This document shows positions 47,996-58,600 of a DNA stretch of 64,000 nucleotides, piece after piece; within the stretch, counting starts at the first letter, position 1; every line of letters starts with the position of its first letter. Made by a program: the position numbers and the translations under genes. Location of the stretch: the NCBI GenBank assembly GCA_024305745.1, contig JAHRBS010000013.1, forward strand, positions 2,418,001-2,482,000, given 5' to 3'. The notes beneath the pieces were generated by a model that did no database searches, was not told the DNA's origin, and saw only the letters and a list, made by a program, of their open reading frames with translations. The DNA comes from Polyporus tsugae. Taxonomy: Eukaryota > Basidiomycota > Agaricomycetes > Polyporales > Polyporaceae.

Positions 47996-50900
47996 TTATG
48001 AGACGCTCCGAAGCCGAGTGGTGAGGGTGGTCAGTCGGTGGTGGTTGAAGACTGCCGGGTATCGTGCAAGAATGTCGGATATCTGTTTGCAGAAGGGGAT
48101 GTAATTCGCTCTGATGACCGTGCCCGGGGAAAGTCCCTGGAAAGTTTCTTGTGTCAGCGGACGAGCGGAGCAAAGGAACGGTTGCGCCACCCACCTCGCT
48201 GATCTCTTTCATAGTACTCATTAGGGCCATGACAGAGGTGATGTAGGTGTTGTTGCGTGCGTCGAGGGAGTGGTCGCCGCGGCCCTGGGCTCCGAGGCTG
48301 TTGGAGAGATTTTTGATCATGCCTGCGAACCCGCCTTAGTCGAACAATCGCTATTCTTGAGATGAGATGTACCCACTCTCAAGAATCGCTAGTCGCTTGT
48401 CAATAAACTCCTGCCTTGTGAGATGGAAGTCGCCGTCTTCTCCGGGAGGATTAATGGGAAGATGATCTAAGAGCGGATGATACAAGCGGTCGATGGAGAA
48501 GAGTAAGGATGCATAGTCGTGCTCAAGAGTGACATTCGGGGTTGCCATCGATCGGAAGAGAACTTCGACGAATTGTTCCGTATAGGTCTGCACATGTGCT
48601 CAGTTTGGTGCAGACTCGATGTGACGCTCAATTCGCTCACCTGGTATGCAGGAGGGTCTAGCTGCAAAAGCATAATCATGAATCGGAGACCAACGCGTCG
48701 CTTGCCGTCTGGGTCCGTGATATGCTCCCACGATTGCGAGCCGTACTGGAAGTAGAAGGCCCAGTCCTGGAAACCATGTTAGCTTACTGTATTCATGGTA
48801 ACGCGTTAATGACTCTGACCGACCTTCTTGCCATTCTGCACCATGACGCTGGCGCAGCCAACCCAACAATCGACCCATTTATCGGCATCGTGGAACGAGA
48901 GCTCCCTAGACTCTCGATAGACTGGATCGTTGAAGTGCTTGCAGACCAAGCGGTAAATGGCCGGCGAGATGTACTTGTCGATGGTCTCGCATACGACTTT
49001 GTCCCTCTCCTTGTTCTCCTTGTAGTCAGAAGGACCGGTATCTTCTCCGAGCGCCGCGAGCAGCTCTGGGTCGTCGAGATCGATGTCGAATTGGCCGTAG
49101 TCATCTTGGCTGTCTTGACTGTCCTCTACAACTGCACGGGGCGGTGGTCGACGGGGCGGCGGGATGACTCGCCCACGCGCATTGAGGAAGGCCTGAACGA
49201 AGGTACGAATCTCGTTGCTCGTAGAGGTGCTGATCGAGAGGTTGGTCGCAGTCGAGAATATGCGAGTGACCCATGCTGTATGCGCGCCCATAACATTAGT
49301 AAAGTGTATGTAAGAATGCAGTTCAATAATGACTTACGTCCTTGAAGTAAGCTGGGGTCAGGGTACTTGTGTCCAATATTTTCCGGGTCCATAGACGACG
49401 TCTGAAGTATGTGGCAAACTGAACGCAAGAGCAGCTGTATGGTGTACTCGGTCCAGGACTTCTCGTGACCTTGATCTGCAAAGGCGACCTGGTACTCGTC
49501 GATGAGGATGTTGGTCATATCCGCAAGCCATTCCAAGATATCCGTAAGAGGCAAGTCGAGATGACGCAGGAGGATAGCGAGATACATGGCTCCGCGAATG
49601 CATGCGACACGTGTGTTCTTGTCTGCATCCTTGTAGTTCACATACCGACGAGCGTTCAACAGCCAGCGACTGACTTTCGCGACAGTGGGTTCGAGGTAGA
49701 TGGCCACTGCGATCGTGCTGAACCTGTTAAACAGCATGGACATATCGTGCGACGATGGTGGGGAGGTCTTCTTGAACGGCACAGAACTGACGGGAATGGT
49801 GAGCGACAGGATCTTCTTGATAAATATCTGGGACGCCATGTCTTGAGGGTTATCCTTTCGCGTCTCGTCCGCCGCCCTAACGACCAGCTTCAGGACGATG
49901 ATGAACGCGGAATCGCTGTGCTTCGTCTCCTGCAATAGAGAGAGGTTGTGCTTTCGCAGGAAACTAGGGAAGTCGTTCACCGAATCGCTCACGAGGTTCG
50001 CGAAGTGTCGGGTCTTGAAGACGGCGAGAAGGCGGTTGAACACAGAGAGTGCTTCGTGAGAATCCAAACGCCAATGCCACTTGTTATTCAACAGTTGGCA
50101 CCGGGCGATGAGCACAGACACATACTCGTCGCGCTTCTTGAGAACGCGTTTCGTCAAGGATGCGTCCTCCTTTAGGCCTGCAGAGAGAGGGGCGCGCTCG
50201 AGGACGGCAGCGATAGCCCGCCACGAGGGAGTTAAGCGAGGCGTCATCGATGAATGGCCATGGATCGAAAACTGAGACAGTGCGCATAGAGCGAATATGC
50301 TCCTCCAGATAGCCTCGCGAGCTTTGACGTCCGTCTGGTGCGCTTGAAGGCCCTTTCCATGGAGGACCTGAAGGTAACAGGTCCAGAACGCCATGCCTTG
50401 GGGAAGGAACGATGACTGAAACATCTTGTCGCTTGCAAGATTGAGCAAGCATACCCAGAGCTCCGCGACTTGCTGCGGCGTCTGCGCGGCGGTGATGCCT
50501 TCTCGAGTAAGCTCCAGCGGGACCGCCGCATCGCCGAAGGTGAAGTCCCAAAGCTTCCTGATTAGAGAGATGAGTGTGGTAGCGACCATGCCTCTGTCTG
50601 GCTCTTCGTGTTTGCGTCTTCGATCGCACGCGATGCGGCAGGACGTCTCGACGAGGAACCATAGAACTTGCAAGACGAGAGGGTTGGGAATCTCGTCGTC
50701 TGGGATGATCTCGGTCGGATCCTCCATGAGGCTACCCAGCCTTTGAACAAGCGCCTCCGTGTTCGTCGCAAGCATGACGCGGGCGTCGTCGTTTGCCTTG
50801 ACCAAAAGGTACGAGAGGTGTTGTGAGACGGAGTGAAAGAAGCTTTGCCACTTCTGACACGAATCGTAGTCAGCCGGGCCAGTGCTTCTGAGGACGAGGT

Positions 50901-53900
50901 CTCGTAGTTGGTTGTAAAGAACATCCAGACAAGTCGTCAGCTCAAGGACGGTCATGTCAGCGTGCAGATAGCAGTCAAACATGGAGCATGACAGTGGGGT
51001 GGGGATGTCGTGTGTCGCAGGAAGGAGGGCAATGAGTTCATGCAACCATCCATGTCCCAGGTACGTCGCGTTGGAGAATGCAATCCCGGCAGGCAGGGGT
51101 TGGATGCCGAAGTCGAGGGTGACATGTTGCAGGCCTTTCCATGCGCGGTTGTGCTGTGATGGTGGCCCAGGAGCAGGACCATCGGACACGACGAAGCCGT
51201 CGTGCTCGTAGTGGTCGTCATCGGGATTCCAGAACTCCTCCAGAGTCGCATGCGAGCGTTTGCTTGACTGGCGTTGCAACTTGGACTTCGATGTGGGCGG
51301 ACGGGTACGTCCAGCGTTATGGAAGGGAGGAGGCTGTTTTGCCGCGGTTTCCTCTCCAATGGTAACGTGAGCCGTGTTTGACCTTCCTGACACCATGTGC
51401 GTCGCCCCCGATTTGAAGACATACACGCCAGTTTGCTTTGCCTTCTGCTTTGCCTTCTTCTTTGCCTTCGCGTCCGCAGGCTCATTGCCAGTGAATTGAA
51501 CCTCGTTCGAAGGGGGCAAAGGTGGCGCCACATCTGTCGAAAATCATGGTCACCAATGGATGTTATTCGGCACGCCATACACCCACCATCGACCTCGATA
51601 AGCTCCCCAGGTTCTGGTGTCGATCGCCGCGGGAAAGTCAGGAGTGTTTGCTGTCCCGCACCGTACCGCTTTGCGCTCGATGTCGTGATTCGTAAACCAT
51701 CTCCTTGTCGCGCAGCCGTCGGTCCTCCATGCCCTCTGCTTGTCTGTCCGCCTCCACCTCCGCCGCCTCCAGTCCCTCGGTGCCCACCACCACCCTCACC
51801 TCCGTCAAGAACACCATAATTCCGGATGTCCCCATTCCTTCGACGCCTACCACCGCCTCCACTACCGCCTCCACCACCCCCCCCTCCCGCGCGATGACCC
51901 CCGCCACGATGCCCCCTAGTCCGCTTCTTCCGCCTCCTGCTGTTCCCCGAGCTCCGTGACAGCATGCGATCAATCATATCCCTCTCCTTCACAACCCCAT
52001 CGTCCCGCACGCGCCGCTTCGGTTTCGCCGGGGCACCCGACACCCACCGCCCGACGGCCAAGTCGACGTCATCGTCATCCGAATCGGTCGACAAGTCGTG
52101 GTCCGACACCGAGATGTGTCCTGGCCGGTGCCTCGGGCGCGGCTGGTGCCCGATGGGCTCGATGACCTCGCTGCCCGCGTCAGACACCGCCCTGTACCAA
52201 TCGAGCGGCCGGGGCTCGCCCTCAGGACCAGACGCACTCGACGGCGAGCGCGAGCGCATGTCGACGTCGTCGTCATCGTCATCGTCCGACTCCGAGTCGC
52301 CTCTGATCTCCACACTCCGCCGGCTCCCGATGCGCCTGCGCGACTGCCCAGGCATGAGCGGCTGCTCGCGCTCTGGGCTCCCGGCTTCGCGCTCCCGCTC
52401 CCGTTCCCGTTCTGCACGCGCAGCCTTCTGGGCCTTTGCCTCTGCCGCCATCTTCTGGACCATGACCACGGGCATCATCTTGTTGAGGATCCGCATGCGT
52501 TTCTGGTTGACCCTATCCACGTCGCTCCCGCTCTCGCTTGAGGAATCTGTGGCGACGTCGGAGGAGGAGGTGATGTCGATGACGTCCATGGGCTCGTCCG
52601 AGGTTGGGGGTGGGGGATGTTGAGACGTGGGCTCGTCGAGCTCTGTCCCTGAGGTCGCAGCCAGCGCGAAGGGCGATTGCGCGCGGGCGAACACGTCGTC
52701 GTGGTCGTTGAATGCGTTGAAGTCACCGGCGTCGTTGTCAGCTGGTTCTGCGAAGATGTCGTTGTCCGCTGGAAGAGGACGTTGTGGAGGGGGTGATCTG
52801 GACGGACGGGATTGTGGGGACGATTTAGGAGAAGAAAACGTGCGACTGCGCCGTCGCCGCCATGTCGGCGCTGGGACCAGAGGCTCGTCATCCTCGTCGC
52901 TGTCTTGCGGTTGGTGCTTAGGTTCTGCTGTTGGTTCCCGGGGACGCGGGCGAGGTTTTGGGCGGTCTTTGGGATGGGGAGGCGTTTTATGGAATGGCGA
53001 GGGGGATCTCTCCTGCAAGCGACATCAGCATTGTGAACGCATATATATATATATATGCGGACCAAACTTACTAGAGGCTTGTGGGGCGACGCAGACCGCC
53101 GGAGATCCTTCTTCGTCAGAGGAAACGGTTTTGGTCGCTTTCGCCGGGGTTCCTTATCCGGCTTCTTCTCCTTCCCAACGGTTGAGCGGAACATCACGTC
53201 GGCATCGTCCTCGCTGCTGCTGGAGGACTGTCTGAACGCCTCTGGCATCCACTTCTCTACGCCTTCTCGCATCCCGTCCTCGCCTTCCTCCCTGTCTTCC
53301 TCCCTGTCCCCCTGCTCGATGTTTCTTTTCCGCCCCCGACGCGCCATTGAATCTTCGTCATACATATCTTCATCCTCCCCGGCCTCATATTCGTCCTCGC
53401 CTCCTGACGATCCGTCTCTTGGATGCGCGCTCGTCGAGCGGTGACGTCTTCGCACCCGCGATGGGGTTACGATGGCTTCTGGATTTGCGCGCATCTGGCG
53501 GTTGTACATGCGCATATCATACGCGTAGGGCTTGAGCTGCCTTGCGTTGCGCGTGCGTAGGGAGTACCGGGAGCGTTCTGCCTCTTCGGCCTGCTCGATG
53601 GCGGCTATGTCGGCAGCGGACAATGCAGGCATGTCACGCTGACGTGCTGGGGATGGTCTCGGTTGGGCATAGAGTGCAGGTGAATATTGTGCACTTGCGT
53701 CGGCGAGTTTCGCGGGAGACGAGGCCGGGGTCAGAGGAGAGGATGTGGGTGAGGAGATGGGCATGCGTTCTGGGCCGGGTGACACGCTTGTCGGACGTGG
53801 TGGGGTGAACAGCAAGAGCGGGTGGGGAGAGGGAGAAGGGGACCGTGTACTCGCTTTCCGCTGCACTTCACGCTGAGCGCTCTGCTTCGATGATCCCTGC

Positions 53901-54372
53901 ACGAAGTCTCCATCCCCTCCAGCCCACGAGCCGTGATTGAAATACCCTGGCGATGCTCTTCCATCTAGCTGTTGCGGTCGCTGCGGTGGAGACGGGAAAA
54001 GAAAAGAGGACGGGCTGCTCGTCGGTGCGCTGGAATTCTCATCTAGGAAGTGAGACGTTGGATGTGGCTGTTGAGATGGATATGCATCGGGGAGATTCGT
54101 ACGAGGTTGGAGCGGGGTTGAGGGATGCTCGGGTGATAAGTCAAGCTACCATTGCGTGAACAACATTATCAACGATGAGCAATAAGACATCAAACCTTGC
54201 GTCGCTTGCGAGGAGGACCTTCAGGTTTGCAGATGTCCAGTGGTAATCGTTTCGACTCGTGTGGCTGGGCGAGGTCGCGTGGAGGCATGAGCCAGTAGTC
54301 GGCCTTTGAAGCAGCGATCTCCTCCAATTCCTCCGGGTCTGATGTCTCCACTATCTCGTCCATAGAGTCCAT
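47996..54372 (-). CDS. MMS22: MMS22/Mus7 family DNA repair protein
   Basis: Nine exons: 54372-54196, 54145-53072, 53012-51587, 51533-49338, 49275-48824, 48766-48641, 48587-48377, 48322-48195 and 48136-47996; 1976 residues. Mms22 (Mus7 in fission yeast) works with the Rtt101/Cul8 ubiquitin ligase and Rtt107 at stalled replication forks and in recombination repair. N-terminal 800 residues are disordered, with two conserved islands: SRYSLRTRNARQLKPYAYD (about 251-269) and NQKRMRILNKMMPVVMVQKM. The C-terminal 1,100 residues are the alpha-helical Mus7/MMS22 domain (LCALSQFSIHGHSS, TPSWRAIAAVLERAPLS, LLNNKWHWRLDSHEALSVFN, SDSAFIIVLKLVVRAADE), ending LRSVS. An Arg/Gly-rich island at about 51740-51960 is expanded. 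All nine junctions agree in phase. Confidence 0.92.
53037..53060. repeat. (AT)n palindrome in MMS22 intron 2
   Basis: A perfect CGCATATATATATATATATGCG-type palindrome within the 59-nt second intron of MMS22, able to form a hairpin occupying much of the intron. Confidence 0.85.
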
Positions 54373-54719
54373 ATCCAAGGTGAGTGCAGGGAGAGAGCAG
54401 CGGGAGACAAGTGGCGGTCGGTCAGAAGGCGGCTCTCACGCAGAGGTCGCGATTGATGCGTGTGACTTTCACACGTGATCGCGTAACGTCTCGCGTTTCT
54501 GGTAAATCTCTCTCACGCTCACCCACGCGACAAACACAATCTAATCTAATCTCTGTTATGAACGTCAGCTTAGCGCCTCAAGCTAATCGGAGTCTCGGTT
54601 TTGCCTGTCCCTCCTCATCAATCCTGCAGCTGCAGGCTACCCACCATCGTGAGTTACAGTTTTCCTACAACCTTCAGCACAATGCTCACCTTAGTCTGCA
54701 TTGTTCAGTCACTGCCCAT
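54373..54719. other. 5' flank of MMS22
   Basis: Promoter region; no coding exon recognised. Shared with the F-box remnant on its right. Confidence 0.5.
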
Positions 54720-54975
54720 GAATACCTGCCCCACACTAGGACTCCCTCACGATGTCCTCCTCATTGTCGCATGATCCTTCGCAGATAGAAAGTGCCTGCT
54801 CGCCCTCCTGACCGCTTGCCGCAGTCTTCACACGGACTGCGGCAAGTATGTGTTACAGGATTCCGTCGCACTCCACGGCAACCGGGACATTGTCTCCTTC
54901 ATCTATTCCATGCGTCCTCATAAGCGCAAGAGGTGGGGTCACCTTCACACCCTGTGCCACCTATTCAAACACTGA
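54720..54975 (+). pseudogene. F-box protein remnant with in-frame stop
   Basis: One plus-strand frame reads LGLPHDVLLIVA, then TGA at 54769-54771, then SFADRKCLLALLTACRSLHT and YVLQDSVALHGNRDIVSFIY, stopping at 54975. This is the F-box plus first linker of a typical Agaricomycete F-box protein, with a nonsense codon exactly inside the F-box. No body follows. Interpreted as a truncated, dead copy; a functional spliced form cannot be ruled out because GTCGCATG offers no clear donor. Confidence 0.55.
54815..54846. repeat. Perfect 12-bp hairpin
   Basis: CTTGCCGCAGTC and GACTGCGGCAAG separated by 8 nt inside the F-box remnant. Stem is perfect and GC-rich. Confidence 0.85.
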
Positions 54976-55425
54976 GTGGGGGCTTATCATCATCCTGCGC
55001 AAATCCTAATGATTAAATACCTATGAGCTAGGCTAAACACCGCAGTGTGACATTTCATTCAGCTGTGAACAACTCAAATGCGGGACTAGGACCACATCGG
55101 TAACTCAATAGTCAGCTGGTCATTTACCTTGAAGCAGAACTCAATAAAACCAGATACATCCACCTTCCGAAACCATACCCGTGTGCGCGCCTGCCCTAAG
55201 CTACATATTGTTGCCGTTATGACATCGACTTCCTGAAACCTAGACAAGGCCATGTGAGTATAACAGGCCCCTCAAGTCGTTAGATGGATAGCTCATTATA
55301 TCAGTGTTGTCCCATGACCCTCATACTGGGCCACGATCATCAGCCTGCACACCACAAATGAATGGCACCAGAGCTGAGCGTTGAAGCTTGAAGCGCCTTG
55401 CTCTGGAACTGAAGAAGGTGGACAA
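54976..55425. other. Flank of the mobile element
   Basis: AT-richer spacer left of the DUF6729 element; nothing recognised. Confidence 0.4.
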
Positions 55426-55437
55426 GAGCTTCGGGCT

Positions 55438-55456
55438 CGATACTGATACCTGTGGG
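55438..55456 (+). repeat. Terminal inverted repeat, left end of copy 1
   Basis: TCGATACTGATACCTGTGG, matching in inverted orientation the end at 61795-61813. Preceded by GGGC here and by GGG at the other end. The next 60 nt are AT-rich. Confidence 0.75.
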
Positions 55457-55622
55457 CGAAATTTAAATAATCCAATAATAACAATAAAAATATTCGAAGG
55501 GGGAGGAAGAGGTCGTCTTCTTTGAAAGGATGGCACGCAGCCCGAGTTTTGGTATCAAGATCTGCTCGGATGATTATGCTTGGTACTACAATACACAACA
55601 CCATGCAAATATCAGCACTGTC

Positions 55623-58600
55623 CTAGTCCCACGCTTGTGAACACAGCTTGTCTGGACGCTTGCTGTTCCATCCGCGACAGTCCTTCTTCCCACAATCCCG
55701 ACAACACCCCCGGCATAAAGACGTTCGTTGTCTCCCAGGGCAGGCCTCCGTCCCACACTTCTGGCAAGATCTCGGCTTGCGAGGTTTCTTCGGAGCCGGT
55801 TGGCTGTCTTCGCTGCTGGTAAGAGCTCTCTTCCGAGCAAGGGTCTCGATGTGAATGCTGGTCTCCAATGTATCCAGTTGACTCGGAGCGCGAGTAGATG
55901 GTGAGCAGCCGGATGATGGTGATGCCATGCGAATACTGGGTGTGGAGGCCGGGATAAGCATTGTGGACGACTTTGAGCCCTCCGATTGGCTCGGATGACC
56001 CGGATCCAAGTCTGCAGTTGGCTGTAATCACAATATCGTGAGTTTGATCCTACTAGCAAGCAAAGCTAATGTTGCGCACCGTGTCATCCAATGGGAGTAA
56101 GCCCGCAAGAAGAGTCTTGGTCACTTGTTGACGCTCCAGTGCTCGTGGTGCCCGCTCAGAACGCTGTGGATTGCGCACAGCAAGCTCCACTGGCTTTTGG
56201 TGTTCCTTTGTCTGTGAGAGCGTGGACTTGATGTTTGCGTTTGACCGCCACATGGTGAAATGAGACTTGAGGTGTTCGATGAGCTGCGCGCCATCATGCT
56301 AACAAATCAGTGGCGCAGTTCCTCCCGACTAATATGGTAATATCCATCATACCTTGTACGAAATTGCGTTGTCCATCTCGGCGATACGGTTCCAGATCTT
56401 GACAGCTTCTGCCCAGATGGGCTCGCCATCAGATCTAGGATTGAATGCGGGATCATCTTGCATGAGCTCAATGAACTTGTGATACTCTGCGGTCGAGTGG
56501 AGGGGGAGGACTGCCTTCCGTGTTCCGTGCTTCTGCGCAAGCCAGCTATGGCGCTGCGAAGCATCAGTGGCGGAAATGAATGGCTCCATACCATGGCTTA
56601 ACCAGACTTCCTCAGGGATGGGTAGAATTCCAAAGACCTCTGATGTGCACTGATAGAGGTTGCCGTTAACCCATCCGCTGATCTGCCGAGAGTCCGGAAT
56701 AAGGTCTGCCATCAGAACGAGCATCTCTTGAAGCTCATTCACCAGCCAAATGTCATAATGGCCGCGATATCATTGCCCTGTTGAGTTGTACGTCCCGACC
56801 TCACAAGTAGCTTTGTATTAGCTTTCCGGGTGTGCATGCATATTAATAGATTCACTCACCAGAAGATTGTGCCTCAGAATAAAGTCGTATAGACGATTGA
56901 GCATATGCCGCGGCGAAACACCGGATGTTGGCAGATGTGTTTGAAGATGTCGGTGAACTCCACCCTCTGTCCAATTCGTCCCACGGATGCACCGGAAGAT
57001 GGGAAGATTGTTGGCCTTGCGATCGAGGCCAATCACGGTGTAAAGGGGGATGCCGGGCGGATCTGAAAGGTAGCCCATCCGGATAAGTGTAAGAATATTC
57101 TTCGCTGTGCGCCATGCTGCAGTATTGAAGAGCGGAAGCCCAGTTGCTGCATCCTTTAGTGGTCCATATGTCTGGAAGACTTGCGCAACTTGAGGATAGA
57201 GTAGTTCAGGAGGGGGGATGAGATGGCGGCAGTGTCGCCAAAGCCACTTAGCAGAGGTTCGGAGAGCATCGTCCCAAGTGCGAGGAGGGTCAAGCGTGGA
57301 AAGGTATTGTGAGATCAGCTGCTTGTCGCCCTTGTCAGGGATGAAGATCACATCTCGGAGAGCCCGTGAAAATGCGTAGCGCAGGCCATGAGTCTTCGAA
57401 ATATAAAGCATGTTGAAGACGTGCCAAGGGTCCTTCAAGACATGACTCTGGATTGGGGTGTCCCAATGCGTGCTGGCCTCGGAAAGAACTGCATCTCCTA
57501 TTCTGGCACTCTCCGGGTCACGCTCGAATGTACCAAGATCAGGCATATGCCAGGGGATCTCCGAGTCGCTGTCAGAGGCAGTGTGTTGATCCTCAAATAC
57601 CAAGGCACCAATGCTCGCTGATGAGTCTACATCACCTGGCACATCACAACCATTGGACTCAGACGGCTCCTCGATCGTGACTGTAGGTGGGTCCGAGGTA
57701 TCAACAGCCAGCTCAGGTCGGGGCTCCACCGAAGGGTGGCCCTGCTGTTGTGACAAGCCTGTCAGTGTGGCCAGTGTGCTCATTGGCTCGGAGTTGTTGG
57801 GTGTATAGGTTTGGAGGTGGGAACAAAGGCAGATGATCTCAAAGGGGGGAGAACCAAAGGATGAGAGGGCACGTTTCCGATGCGCATTCACAATTGCACC
57901 GGGAATAAGGACCTCCTGGACCGCCATCACCATGCGTGTCTTTGTGAGATTGATACCGTCAAAGTGTGGTTCAGCAGCATGTGCCGAGATTATACCACGT
58001 GCGATGATGCGGGTGTTATCGGTATGATAGAGTAGGACAGGGGAGTCAGCAACAGGGATGGCTGGAAGTGGTCCAGATGGTGGCAACTTCATAAGCTCGT
58101 TGTACACAAGAAGAGATGCATAAACGTCAAGCGCAGCATATAAAATATGTTGGCAGGAGGGCGGAGAGTCGTTCCAACCCATACTGATCCGTTCCGGGAC
58201 AGACTTGTTGAGACGTCGCCAGAGCACTGTGGCACAGAGATCACCAAGACCAGCTCGAGCATCGGAGATGATGTGCCGCTCTTTGGCTAGTCTAGCGAGG
58301 TCAAGGCCGCCCACAAAGCAAGACGGGGATTGACACTCGGTCTCGAGATGTCAAAGATTGACATCAATCATCCAGCCAACCTTGAGGACTGACGGATCTG
58401 CAAGGAAATTACGAACACTCGCAGGGAACGTGCCATTGGTGAGGAAGGCGCCAATCTGATAAAGGATGTGTATCAGATAATGTACGCAATAAACCACGTA
58501 TGTTTACTCACCTTCATGATGTATATATGCTTCCCTGTCGCAATCTGAAGCACGGCCGTGTGATCACACCGACCACCCTGCAGCAGGTCCACATTCCACT

